DNA of 64,000 nt, from positions 496,001-560,000 of the forward strand of contig DATAUW010000017.1 of assembly GCA_036268055.1 (NCBI GenBank). The letters are read 5' to 3'. The position numbers and the translations under genes were made by a program. The stretch's first letter is position 1. Each line of letters starts with the position of its first letter. The notes under the pieces were generated by a model. It had not been told where the DNA came from. It saw only the letters and a program-made list of their open reading frames with translations, and did not search any database. This stretch comes from Verrucomicrobiia bacterium. GTDB taxonomy: Bacteria > Verrucomicrobiota > Verrucomicrobiia > Limisphaerales > Pedosphaeraceae. Positions 35,852 through 44,866 of the stretch are shown piece by piece.

Positions 35852-37276
35852 GTGAAGCGCACCGTAGTTCTCAATGTGGTCGGACTGACCGCTTCGTCGC
35901 TCGAACGGCATCAAGCGAGCGACGCCCATACTCCCGCAGCCGGGCGCATGCACGATTTCGCCACGCGCGGCGCGATGGCCCGGATCGTGCCCGCCTTGCC
36001 CGCTGTCACCTGCACCGCGCAATCCACCTATCTCACGGGCACGCCGCCCGCACAGCATGGCATCGTGGCGAACGGCTGGTATAATCGTGAATTGGCCGAA
36101 GTGCAGTTTTGGAAACAAGCCAACCAACTCGTCAGCGGCAAAAAAATCTGGGACGAATTGCGCGAACTCGATCCCACGTTCACCTGTGCGAAACTTTTCT
36201 GGTGGTACAATATGTATTCAAGCGCGGATTACTCCATCACCCCGCGTCCGATGTATCCCGCCGATGGCCGGAAATTTTTTGATGTTTATTCCTGGCCTTA
36301 CTCGATCCGCACGGAGATCAAAAAAGATTTGGGTGAATTTCCTTTCGCCACTTTTTGGGGGCCAGCGGCGGGACTGCCCAGTCCGCAAGGCGCGCGCGAC
36401 GCCGCCACGCGCTGGATTGCGGAATCCGCCAAATGGATCGAGAATAAATATTCGCCGACCCTAAGCCTCGTTTATCTGCCGCATCTCGATTATAATTTTC
36501 AACGGCTCGGTCCCAACCATCCCGGCACGCTGCAAGACCTTCGCGAGATTGACAACATCGTCGGCGGCTTGATGGATTTTTTTGCGAAGCGCTCGGTGCA
36601 GGTGATTTTGCTTTCCGAATACGGCATCACGCCGGTGGACACGCCCATCCACATCAACCGAATATTGCGCAAAAAAAATTGGATTGTCGTGAAGGACGAA
36701 CTCGGCCGCGAAATGCTCGATTGCGGCGCGAGCAAGGCTTTTGCCGTCGCGGACCATCAGATCGCGCATGTCTATTTAAAAGATCCCTCATTCGCCGGTG
36801 AAGTGCGCGCGACTCTGGAAAAGGAACCCGGCATTGCACAAGTTCTGGATCGCGCGGAGCAGGCGAAACTGGGGATTGATCATCCACGCGCGGGAGACTT
36901 GATCGCTGTGGCGCGAGAGAACGCGTGGTTCACTTACTATTATTGGTTCGACGACAACGCGGCGCCGGATTTTGCGCGTTGCGTGGATATCCATCGCAAG
37001 CCGGGATACGACCCGGTGGAATTATTTCTTGATCCGAAAATTTCCGCCGTGAAGGCCAAAATTTTTTGGCGTCTGCTGAAAAAGAAACTGGGTTTTCGCA
37101 TGTTGATGGATGTGATTCCTCTCGACGCGACACTGGTGAAGGGCTCCCACGGTTGCCGTCCGGAGAACGAAAATGATTATCCGGTCTTCATCTCGGAGCG
37201 GAAGGATTTGCTATCCACGGAACAGATTGAAGCGACGGACGTGTATCATTTGATCAAGCGGCACGTGCTGTATTGA
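35852..37276 (+). CDS. eboF: EboF, alkaline phosphatase/nucleotide pyrophosphatase-family protein
   Basis: 474 residues with a GTG start. It has an alkaline-phosphatase superfamily (type I phosphodiesterase) fold: VLNVVGLT at the start, the nucleophile Thr53 in ALPAVTCTAQSTYLTG, LPHLDYNFQRLGP, the metal-binding ILLSEYGITPV and SKAFAVADHQIAHVYL, and VKGSHGC near the end. There is no signal peptide, so it is cytoplasmic. The segment FTCAKLFWWYNMYSSADYSITPRPMYPADGRK fits the Ebo-associated subgroup. It follows eboD by 66 bp. Other ebo genes are not in the window. Confidence 0.83.
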   Translation: MKRTVVLNVVGLTASSLERHQASDAHTPAAGRMHDFATRGAMARIVPALPAVTCTAQSTYLTGTPPAQHGIVANGWYNRELAEVQFWKQANQLVSGKKIWDELRELDPTFTCAKLFWWYNMYSSADYSITPRPMYPADGRKFFDVYSWPYSIRTEIKKDLGEFPFATFWGPAAGLPSPQGARDAATRWIAESAKWIENKYSPTLSLVYLPHLDYNFQRLGPNHPGTLQDLREIDNIVGGLMDFFAKRSVQVILLSEYGITPVDTPIHINRILRKKNWIVVKDELGREMLDCGASKAFAVADHQIAHVYLKDPSFAGEVRATLEKEPGIAQVLDRAEQAKLGIDHPRAGDLIAVARENAWFTYYYWFDDNAAPDFARCVDIHRKPGYDPVELFLDPKISAVKAKIFWRLLKKKLGFRMLMDVIPLDATLVKGSHGCRPENENDYPVFISERKDLLSTEQIEATDVYHLIKRHVLY

Positions 37277-37281
37277 CAATT

Positions 37282-40041
37282 TTATTTCCTATCGCCGCCC
37301 GCCGAAGGAGTGTTCGCGCCGGATTTATATTCTTTCAACCATTGTCCAATCTGGTCGGTTTCGGGCGCGTTAGGTGGGACGTTGGTCAGGTAGAGTTCGC
37401 AGTTTTTGATCAGCTCGGGAATGTCTTTGCGCCGCTGGGCGATATCGGCGAGGCCGTAGTAGGCCGGAAATGCCGTGGGCTGTTCGTGAATCACAGCCGT
37501 ATAGTCTTCATGCGCGGCGTTGAGTTTATCCATTTTTAGAAAAGCCAGACCACGAGCGAGGTGGGCGTCCACATCATTGGTTTTCAGATGGATCAAAGTA
37601 TTGAGCGGAAGGATGGCTTCATCATATTTTTTAAGCTCGATGAGGTCGAGACCCTTGACGAACAGCGCGCGGGAGTTTTCCGGTGAATTGGTAAGCGTGC
37701 GCTGTGCCTGCGCGAGGGAATTGCTGGTATCGCCAATGCGCAGGAATAATTCCGCCAGCCGCAATGACGCATCGGGCGAAGTGGGCGCGAGGCGGGCCGC
37801 GCGGCCAAATTGCTGGATGGCCTGGCGATACATGCGCGAGTCGAGGCAGACCAGGCCGAGTTGATAACATGCATTGGGCTCGTCAATGGGACCGTCCTGC
37901 AAAAGCGCCGCATCCCATTCACGGCCGCGGCCCAGTTTGTCAACGACGTGCGCGGCTGGATTTATGGTGAGCGTTTTATGCGCGCGCAAATCTTCGTTGC
38001 ATTGCAAATTCATTTGCGCGGCGCTGTTTTCCGGATTGAGCTTGCGGGCTTCGTCAAAACATTGGCCGGCCTCACTGAGCACCCCGGCGCGTTGCAAATC
38101 CACCCCCCAGGAATTGAGCATCATCGAATAATAAAACCCGGCGATTTGCGTGGGGCGATCCGGTTGCGGAGCCCGTCGCATGAGCGCGAGAAGCCGTTGC
38201 TGAAAATTTTTATCCGGTGCGGGCCGCGGTTGCATGAGTGCCAGCAGCCGGGGCAATCTCTCTTCGCGGAAGGCGCGCCAAAAATCGGTGTTCGTCGTGT
38301 AAATCTCCCTGGTGAGCGGCGGGGGAAACAGGGCGTTGGTGGGATAAGGGCGCAGTTGATTGAAAATCCCCTCGGTTTGTGGGAAGAAATTTTCAGTCAG
38401 GAAACCTGCGCACGGGTGCATGAAATATACGCCGCCGCTGCGGGAAAAATGACGCAGCCAACTTACGACGACCGCCGGGTTGGTGGCACTGGCAAAAGGG
38501 ACGGCGAGCGTCTGCGCAATTTTGAATTGCGGATTCTCATCGGACACGGATTTTAAATAATTGGGAAAACGCGTGATGAGCGTCGCATCCACCAGCAGGT
38601 AGTCGGATTTTTTTCCACTGCGGATGAGGCGCGTGGCCAGGCCGTTGAGACGATCGGGATCTTCGCTGAGGATCGCGGAACCGGGCGGTGGCAGCGTGCT
38701 TTCGGCCAGATCGAGATAGTCGGACACGGCATCGTGCCGCTGGCGAAGAATGTCCGGCAGGTTTCTTCCAAGCATGATAGCGGGCGCGAGGAACACCAGC
38801 GCCCAGACTGCCGCGATGGACGTGACGTTCAACATGCGATTGAACGAACGGTCGCGCCGGTTATCGCGATGCCGGCGCATTCCAAACACCAGCAAAAAAT
38901 AACCGGCATAATATCCGACGCTCAAGGCATTCAGGAAATACAGCGGCAGACAGGCGTAGATGGGTTGAACGCGCGTCGGGCTGAAGGGCGCATCCGCCGC
39001 GACCCATAACGCCAGGAGCAGGAAGACGGCATGAATAAAATGGAAAAGCCAGGTGACGATCGGGGCCGAAGTAGTCGTCTGCCGCGTGACGCGCGACCAG
39101 CGAATGCCCATGAAAGCCACCGGCACAATGGTGGTGAGGACAAGATAAAGTATGATTCTTGCCGGCAACGCGCGCGAGCGCAAAAGCAAATCGTACTGAT
39201 GCAGCACGAACTTCAGCATGGGCCAGAAATTCACATGGTTTCTTCGCGAACATGAGGCGATCAGCGGAAGCAGGAGAATGGTCATGCAACCGGCAAGCCA
39301 CAGCACGGCCATTCGTAAAGGCAGCCGGAATTCGATTTGTTTTCCCTTGAGAAACCGTGCGAAATGAACTGGATTGAAAAAATTAAAGAGGCCTTTCATC
39401 CAAAATATCGCGAGCAGGAAAGCAGGCAGATAGGCGACCATTGCCCAGTCTTCAGCGGCGGCCAGGCCAGCCACAAAAGTGAACTTCAACAACCACGATT
39501 CATCCTCTGAAAGACGAAATTCGAGCAGGCAGCGGACGAGGTAGGCGAAGAGTAACAAGTCAACCATCTCACCGGTGGCGGCCACGGAATGATGCCAGAA
39601 CGCAGCCTGCAATCCGCACATGAGAACTGCGAGCACAGGTGGAACCCATGCGCTCGGAATGGTCAGAAAAGCGAGGTGATTGGAATTGCGCTGGCGTTCC
39701 AGACGGGTGCGATCATGCGGCAGGATGGCAGCGCAACGGGCGAGCAGCGCCAGCGCGAGCGCGGCACAAATGACGGTGAAGAAATTGATGGCCAGGGGAA
39801 TCCACGCGCCCGGCAGCCAGCGAAAAGGATAAGTGACCAGATAATTGATCGGGGCAGCCAGTTCGGTTTGCCAAATGAGATGATCGAGATTGGCTATCGT
39901 GCGAAGGCTTTCGGGAGAGGTCGAATGCTGAAGCGTGAACGTGTAGAACAAAAGCATCCCGGCGGCGAGAATCCAGGGAAGCGTGGACGTGTTAAAAGTC
40001 GAACGCCCGGGGTGTGAATGTTCACGGCTGCTGGTGGTCAC
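37282..40041 (-). CDS. DUF2723-like membrane protein (glycosyltransferase fold) with C-terminal TPR repeats
   Basis: 919 residues. The first about 420 hold a dozen membrane helices in the pattern of DUF2723/GT-C proteins (SPESLRTIANLDHLIWQTELAAPINYLV...AWIPLAINFFTVICAALALALLARC; LQAAFWHHSVAATGEMVDLLLF). A periplasmic region follows, then about six TPR repeats (YQLGLVCLDSRMYRQAIQQFGRAARLAPTS; LFVKGLDLIELKKYDEAILPLNTLIHL; YYGLADIAQRRKDIPELIKNCELYL). Lipid-linked sugar transfer to proteins or polysaccharide is possible. The usual HPPGYP motif of DUF2723 is not seen. The gene converges with eboF (5 bp between stops) and lies downstream of the PEP-CTERM gene beyond a terminator. Confidence 0.75.
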   Translation of the reverse strand: MTTSSREHSHPGRSTFNTSTLPWILAAGMLLFYTFTLQHSTSPESLRTIANLDHLIWQTELAAPINYLVTYPFRWLPGAWIPLAINFFTVICAALALALLARCAAILPHDRTRLERQRNSNHLAFLTIPSAWVPPVLAVLMCGLQAAFWHHSVAATGEMVDLLLFAYLVRCLLEFRLSEDESWLLKFTFVAGLAAAEDWAMVAYLPAFLLAIFWMKGLFNFFNPVHFARFLKGKQIEFRLPLRMAVLWLAGCMTILLLPLIASCSRRNHVNFWPMLKFVLHQYDLLLRSRALPARIILYLVLTTIVPVAFMGIRWSRVTRQTTTSAPIVTWLFHFIHAVFLLLALWVAADAPFSPTRVQPIYACLPLYFLNALSVGYYAGYFLLVFGMRRHRDNRRDRSFNRMLNVTSIAAVWALVFLAPAIMLGRNLPDILRQRHDAVSDYLDLAESTLPPPGSAILSEDPDRLNGLATRLIRSGKKSDYLLVDATLITRFPNYLKSVSDENPQFKIAQTLAVPFASATNPAVVVSWLRHFSRSGGVYFMHPCAGFLTENFFPQTEGIFNQLRPYPTNALFPPPLTREIYTTNTDFWRAFREERLPRLLALMQPRPAPDKNFQQRLLALMRRAPQPDRPTQIAGFYYSMMLNSWGVDLQRAGVLSEAGQCFDEARKLNPENSAAQMNLQCNEDLRAHKTLTINPAAHVVDKLGRGREWDAALLQDGPIDEPNACYQLGLVCLDSRMYRQAIQQFGRAARLAPTSPDASLRLAELFLRIGDTSNSLAQAQRTLTNSPENSRALFVKGLDLIELKKYDEAILPLNTLIHLKTNDVDAHLARGLAFLKMDKLNAAHEDYTAVIHEQPTAFPAYYGLADIAQRRKDIPELIKNCELYLTNVPPNAPETDQIGQWLKEYKSGANTPSAGGDRK

Positions 40042-40120
40042 GTTATGACGGATTTGAATTCACGCCGGGCCGCTTGGCAAGCCAAGAAAAATGCGATCGC
40101 ATCTTCGGCTTGAAATGGAC

Positions 40121-40148
40121 AAATAAAAAAGGACCCCTTGCGGGGTCC
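40121..40148 (-). terminator. Rho-independent terminator of the PEP-CTERM gene
   Basis: Read leftward, the 7-bp stem GGACCCC/GGGGTCC (40131-40137, 40142-40148) with a 4-base loop is followed by TTTTTTATTT. It lies 25 bp after the stop codon and should isolate this gene from the TPR gene beyond. Confidence 0.9.
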
Positions 40149-40172
40149 TTTGCAGATCGTTAAAGATAATGC

Positions 40173-40952
40173 TCAGGCTTTGAATTTGCGGCGAGCGAGG
40201 CCGAGAGCCGTAACCGCGAAACCGAGCAACGGCAGAGTAGTGGTGGCATCCGGGCCGCCCACCGTCTTGGTGCCGGTCGTTTCATAAAGCAAACCCTGGG
40301 AACCGGTGGTTTTGCCAGTGGAAGAGGTCGGCGCGAGCCATTCCACGTTTTGTTCAGCCGGGAGATTGTTCAGATTGTTCAACACGGAGCAAGCGTATTG
40401 TTCAGCCAGCGATACGGCACTCGCATCATAAGTGGTCACGAGTTGAAAACCCTTGTTGGAGCTGCTGGAAAACTGGGAGGTGGTGAAGCTTCCGGGAGTG
40501 ATGTTATTGTAAAGCAATTCCCAAATGGCCAACTGCAAACCGGCAGTCTGAGTCGCCGCAGTCTGTCCGGCAGCGAGCGGGGCATTCTGGTCGTTATACC
40601 AAAGTTTCGCCACATTTTGAATACCGCCGGTGATCCAGGCCGGAGCCACGCCCGTGGCGGAACCCAAAGCGGTCGGCGTGTAATTATAGGTATTGGCAAG
40701 TACCGCACCGATGTCGGTGCAATAGGTCAAAAGGGTGCTCGAATAGTTCGGGTTGGAGGTCGTCATGATGAACTGGCCGACCGAGGCATACGTGCCCTGG
40801 CTTGAACCGTTAATCTTGATGTCCATGGAAACGCCGCCGCCGGTTTCGCCGGTGTAGGTATAGGAGACGGTATCGGCCGAGGCGACTTGCGCGATGCTGA
40901 CCAAGCCAGCAGCCAGCGCAACCAATTTCCCAGTAGAGAGCAGCTTTTTCAT
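40173..40952 (-). CDS. PEP-CTERM/VPDSG-sorted surface protein with thioester-domain signatures
   Basis: 259 residues from ATG 40952, with in-frame ATGs at 40970 and 40991. A signal peptide (LVALAAGLVSIAQVASA) leads the protein. The tail GGPDATTTLPLLGFAVTALGLARRKFKA has a Pro-Asp motif, a hydrophobic helix and Arg/Lys end, as exosortase substrates do in Verrucomicrobia. In the body, C78 in TYCTDIG and Q140 in LQLAIWELL match the Cys and Gln motifs that form an internal thioester in surface TED adhesins. A sigma-54 promoter lies upstream and a terminator downstream, so it is monocistronic. No exosortase is in the window. Confidence 0.85.
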   Translation of the reverse strand: MKKLLSTGKLVALAAGLVSIAQVASADTVSYTYTGETGGGVSMDIKINGSSQGTYASVGQFIMTTSNPNYSSTLLTYCTDIGAVLANTYNYTPTALGSATGVAPAWITGGIQNVAKLWYNDQNAPLAAGQTAATQTAGLQLAIWELLYNNITPGSFTTSQFSSSSNKGFQLVTTYDASAVSLAEQYACSVLNNLNNLPAEQNVEWLAPTSSTGKTTGSQGLLYETTGTKTVGGPDATTTLPLLGFAVTALGLARRKFKA

Positions 40953-41028
40953 ATTGTTTTCGATTGTCATTCTAAAAATTATGTCCGGCACTTCTGAGTG
41001 ATGTCACCTGACAAGTAAGAGGGAGTTC

Positions 41029-41044
41029 AGCAATATTCTTGCCA
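41029..41044 (-). promoter_or_regulatory. Sigma-54 (-24/-12) promoter of the PEP-CTERM gene
   Basis: On the minus strand the sequence is TGGCAAGAATATTGCT, with GG and GC separated by ten bases, matching the TGGCAC-N5-TTGCT consensus at nearly every key base. Transcription would start near 41019, leaving an untranslated leader of about 65 bases before ATG 40952. PEP-CTERM systems in other bacteria use the sigma-54 activator PrsR. Confidence 0.75.
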
Positions 41045-41102
41045 ATCGCGAAAGGGGTTTTGGCATATTGCGCTAACCGCTTATGCTAAGATACTTGTGA
41101 AA

Positions 41103-41115
41103 TTGCATACTGCAA
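41103..41115. promoter_or_regulatory. Palindrome, possible enhancer site for a sigma-54 activator
   Basis: TTGCATACTGCAA is a perfect TTGCA-N3-TGCAA dyad about 78 bp upstream of the -12 element at 41029. NtrC-type activators bind such dyads at this kind of distance. The rest of 41045-41400 shows nothing else I can name. Confidence 0.5.
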
Positions 41116-41400
41116 ACCGCCAGACAGTTTCACTGTTAAATGAAGTGTTTTTTGTAAAGCTTTCCGACGTTTTTTCGGGGCTTTTAAACTTAGGAACGGC
41201 TAAGAAATGACATTATTTCCAAAATCTTTGAAATATAAGGGGTTTTCAAAAGGAATAATGATGGGAAGAAGACCCTCGGGCTGCGAATGAGGATTGTAAA
41301 TGTTTCCGACGAATGCGCCGGTACAAGGGCCAGCCGATTACTTGCGTTGCAGTCGGTTTAAGGAGAGGCGGTTAAGACGGCATTGCCGACTTCGATCTAT

Positions 41401-42636
41401 CTAGCGCCGCCGACGGGCCGGGCCGAAATAATAGCCCCCACTCAGGCGGACGCCTTTGACTTTGCCGGGATAGCCTTGCGGCTGGCCGGGCTTGCCTTCT
41501 TCAAAAAGGGCGGTGTAGCGGTAATTAAAATTCTCCAGTTTCACGCGTTCGACTTTCTTGCCGATGAAGCGCTCGATGGCGTGAACATGTTGAGCATCCT
41601 CGGCGACCATAAGGGTGAAGGCATCACCCGTCGCCTCGGCCCGGCCCGTGCGGCCAATGCGATGGATGTAATCTTCCGGATGCTGCGGCACGTCGTAATT
41701 GATCACGTGACTGACATCGGCGATGTCCAAACCACGCGCGGCGATGTCCGTGGCGACGAGGACCTCAAACTTGCCATTGCGAAAACCCTTCAAGGCGTCT
41801 TCACGTTCGCGTTGCGTGCGATTGGAATGCAGCACGGCAACGGCGTGATTATTTTTCTTGAGCAGCCCCGCGATGCGATCCGCGCGATGTTTCGTGCGGC
41901 AAAAAACAATGACCGACTCGTAATGCACTCGTTCGAGCAATTCCCGCAACAGATCGCTCTTTTGGTCTTCGGCTACTGGGTAAATGACGTGCTTGACGGT
42001 TTCCGCCGGCGAACGGCGCGCCCCGATCTCAATCGTTTGCGGCGACTTCATCGCCCACTTGATCAAGGTTTCGATCTGCACCGGAACCGTGGCCGAGAAA
42101 AGCGAGGTATGGCGATTGCGCGGGCACTTGTCAACGATGCGGCGCACATCCGGCAAAAAGCCCATGTCCAGCATGCGGTCGGCTTCGTCGAGCACCAGAA
42201 ATTCAATCTTATCGAGCTTGCAAGTCCCACGTTCGAGATGGTCAAGCAGGCGGCCGGGAGTTGCGATGAGAATATCCACGCCCGAGCGTAAGGCATCCAT
42301 TTGCTTGCCATAGCCCACGCCGCCATAGAGCACCGCGGCGCGCAAATTTGTGAAACGCGAGAAGTCGCGCACGGCCGTTTCCACCTGTGCCGCGAGTTCG
42401 CGCGTCGGCTCCAAAATGAGCACGCGCGGGGCAGGGGAATGCTGGCCGAGCTTCGAGAGAATGGGCAGCGCGAACGCCGCCGTTTTTCCAGTGCCGGTTT
42501 GGGCGCTGCCGATAACATCCTGCCCAGCCATGATCAAAGGAATGGCGCGAAGCTGAATCGGCGTCGGTTCGGTGTAACCCATGGCTTTGACCCCGTCCAC
42601 CATGGTGCTTGAAAGGCCCAGTGCGCTAAATGGCAT
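41401..42636 (-). CDS. DEAD-box RNA helicase (RhlE-like)
   Basis: 411 residues. All core motifs are present: F-S-A-L-G-L with Q motif TPIQLRAIP, motif I AQTGTGKT (45-52), PTRELA, TPGRLLD, DEAD in VLDEADRMLD, SAT, IVFCRTKHRAD, ARGLDIADV and HRIGRTGR. The short basic tail (GYYFGPARRRR) is RhlE-like. It unwinds RNA in ribosome assembly or decay. It lies 31 bp after the RGG-rich gene in the same direction, suggesting joint expression. Confidence 0.95.
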   Translation of the reverse strand: MPFSALGLSSTMVDGVKAMGYTEPTPIQLRAIPLIMAGQDVIGSAQTGTGKTAAFALPILSKLGQHSPAPRVLILEPTRELAAQVETAVRDFSRFTNLRAAVLYGGVGYGKQMDALRSGVDILIATPGRLLDHLERGTCKLDKIEFLVLDEADRMLDMGFLPDVRRIVDKCPRNRHTSLFSATVPVQIETLIKWAMKSPQTIEIGARRSPAETVKHVIYPVAEDQKSDLLRELLERVHYESVIVFCRTKHRADRIAGLLKKNNHAVAVLHSNRTQREREDALKGFRNGKFEVLVATDIAARGLDIADVSHVINYDVPQHPEDYIHRIGRTGRAEATGDAFTLMVAEDAQHVHAIERFIGKKVERVKLENFNYRYTALFEEGKPGQPQGYPGKVKGVRLSGGYYFGPARRRR

Positions 42637-42667
42637 AAGAAGAAATTATATCCGAAACACCCGTGAA

Positions 42668-44452
42668 TCAAGTCGCGGGAGTCGCCGGCGGCTGAGGTTC
42701 AGCGGCAGCCGTAGCGGATTCCGCATGAGCCGCCATGTCAGTTGCGGCGTCAGTGACCACGTTTTCGGCTGCTTGAGATACGGCGCTCGCAGTGGTTTCA
42801 GCGGCTGCCTCAGATGGATGTTCGGTCGTCGCTTCGGCGACAGCGGGTGCGGTGGCATCCGGCGCGGCGGCGGGTTTGGCTTCGGCCTTCGGGGGCTTGG
42901 GCGGTTTGATGAGCGGTTTTTTGGCGGTCTCCAAAATGCCGTTCGCAAATTCGATCACATGCCCCTGATGAATCAGCCAATGCAAATCACCAATGATGGC
43001 AGCCTGTTCCGGCGTCGGCGCCGCTTCGACATGAGCGGGAGCGGGAGCCGCGGCGGTAGTGCCTTCGGCTGGAATTGCGGACGCTTCGGGCGTCGGAGCG
43101 GGTGCGGGCGCAGCGGCGGCGGCAGGCGTCGGTGACAACGTCTCGACCAATTTGCGGCGGGTGCATTTTGGATGCGCATCAATGAACTGTACGATGCGTT
43201 TGACTTGGTCAGACACCGGCGTCACATCGAGATCCAGATAATGCGGACGCGCCACGGAGACATGCGTGATGGTCTTGTTGACCTTGAAAAATTGCAGGCC
43301 GTGACTGGCGAATTGCTGGCTGAGGACCGTCGCGATTTGCAGCGGGAAACGCTTTTGTTCTTCCCACGCGGAGCGCATGAGACGTTGCAAACCGGGCGAG
43401 CGTAATTGCCGGCTGGCCGGGCCGCTGAAAGTATATTTCTCGACCTGCTTGATGATATTCGGCAAATGCACTTCGCGAAAATGCGCGAGCACGGCTTCGC
43501 GGCTCGGCAGGCGCTGGGCCTCGGGCACATTGAGACAGATGTATTCCGTCTTGGTGCTTTGGTCTTCGACCCACTTCTTGACCACCGCTTCTTCGCGGAC
43601 AATTTTCACGCGCGCCTTGAAGGCATCAAAAGGCATCCGCGAAAAACGCTCCGTATGTAATTTGTGCAACTGGTTCTGGTAATCGTGATAATTCGGCGGA
43701 CCCAAAATCACACCGCTCATACCACATTGCGCCACAAAGGTATAAGTTCCCTTGGGCGGCTCGGTCGGCGTCTTCTCCGCTTGATAAAACATGCCGAAAT
43801 GCTTTTCCAAAACGTGATCCACCGCTTCCTGTTCGCTCAGCCAAAGCGTGTCGTCCACGGCGCACAAAAATAGCGGCTGGATCGCCGCGCCATCAGGCTT
43901 TTTCTTCACCTCGAAACGCACTTGCTGGCGCTCGGGCTTCTGCAAAATCATCTGCGCGATGTCGAACAGCGGGAATGAACGCCCGCTCATCTTGATTTGG
44001 CGCGAAAGCGAATCTACACCCTTGTCATCCGGCATCAGCGTCACCGAAACTTCGGGCAACGGCAGCGGCTTTTCAAACCGGTCATCCCGGTGGCGGTCGC
44101 CACCGCGATTATCCCGACGAAAATTCCCACGCGGGCCACCGGCATTGGGGCCGCTCGATTGTCCCGGACCGGCCGGACGCGGGCCACGATCTCCATCGCG
44201 GCGAGGCGGGCCATCCCGGCGCGGACCGCCCTGGCCAGGAGCGCGATTCTGGTCGCGATTAAACCCACCACCACCGGGGCGGGGGCCATCGCGGCGCGGC
44301 GGACGGCGTCCACCCGGGCGATCGCCAAAACCGCGCTCGGGACGGTCATCGCCGGAGTGTTTGGCATAACGGTTTACGTCCGGCGATTCCTGTGCCCACG
44401 CGGGGAGGAAAAGCTTTTCCAGGTCAAAATCTGCTTCAGGAGATGTGCTCAT
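42668..44452 (-). CDS. RGG-rich nucleic-acid-binding protein, conserved unknown
   Basis: 594 residues from ATG 44452. After a short acidic head, residues 30-125 are Arg/Gly/Pro-rich with many RGG- and RRDG-like repeats (GGRRPPRRDGPRPGGGG, GGPRRDGPPRRDGDRG). The central about 300 residues form a folded domain (SGRSFPLFDIAQMILQKP, FEVKKKPDG, LWLSEQEAVDHVLEKHF). A winged-helix-like part follows (RIVQFIDAHPKCTRRKLVETL ... DLHWLIHQGHVIEFANG), split by an Ala/Pro linker, and the tail is Ala/Glu/Thr-rich. RGG regions bind RNA, and the next gene is a DEAD-box helicase, so an RNA-related role is likely. Confidence 0.75.
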   Translation of the reverse strand: MSTSPEADFDLEKLFLPAWAQESPDVNRYAKHSGDDRPERGFGDRPGGRRPPRRDGPRPGGGGFNRDQNRAPGQGGPRRDGPPRRDGDRGPRPAGPGQSSGPNAGGPRGNFRRDNRGGDRHRDDRFEKPLPLPEVSVTLMPDDKGVDSLSRQIKMSGRSFPLFDIAQMILQKPERQQVRFEVKKKPDGAAIQPLFLCAVDDTLWLSEQEAVDHVLEKHFGMFYQAEKTPTEPPKGTYTFVAQCGMSGVILGPPNYHDYQNQLHKLHTERFSRMPFDAFKARVKIVREEAVVKKWVEDQSTKTEYICLNVPEAQRLPSREAVLAHFREVHLPNIIKQVEKYTFSGPASRQLRSPGLQRLMRSAWEEQKRFPLQIATVLSQQFASHGLQFFKVNKTITHVSVARPHYLDLDVTPVSDQVKRIVQFIDAHPKCTRRKLVETLSPTPAAAAAPAPAPTPEASAIPAEGTTAAAPAPAHVEAAPTPEQAAIIGDLHWLIHQGHVIEFANGILETAKKPLIKPPKPPKAEAKPAAAPDATAPAVAEATTEHPSEAAAETTASAVSQAAENVVTDAATDMAAHAESATAAAEPQPPATPAT

Positions 44453-44692
44453 TCGATCAAACCAGGGCTGCAAAACTCGCGCCCCGAAATATTCGCAACC
44501 GTAGCATGGACGCTATTTCCTTGGAATGCAAGCGCGTTCGCAGCGCACCAACCATTTTCGATCAATGGGAGGGAGAGCGTAATCGCGAGCCCCAATAATT
44601 CCCTCGGGTGAATAGCGCCACCCCCATCCCAGTCCAATCCTTAGCCGCAGAAATGGCGGCTCGACGTAACCTCAACTATTTAAAGGACGATT

Positions 44693-44833
44693 ATGAATCA
44701 TTTAGTCACCCTCGCACGATTTGGACATTTTGGCGGCCACGGCGGAGCCGGTTTCGCACTCCTCATATTAATGATCATTCTTGCCGCCGTCGCAGTCGTG
44801 GCACTCTCCAGCCGCAGCAACAACAATCGCTAA
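44693..44833 (+). CDS. 46-residue membrane peptide
   Basis: ATG 44693 is preceded by AAAGGA at a good distance. The peptide is MNHLVTLARFGHFGGHGGAG, a membrane helix (FALLILMIILAAVAVVALSS) and a polar RSNNNR end. The His/Gly-rich head could bind metal. It is divergent from the RGG gene and followed by a double-hairpin repeat. Function unknown. Confidence 0.6.
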   Translation: MNHLVTLARFGHFGGHGGAGFALLILMIILAAVAVVALSSRSNNNR

Positions 44834-44866
44834 ACCAGCATCGGCTTAAGTCGGAAGGGGGTATTG

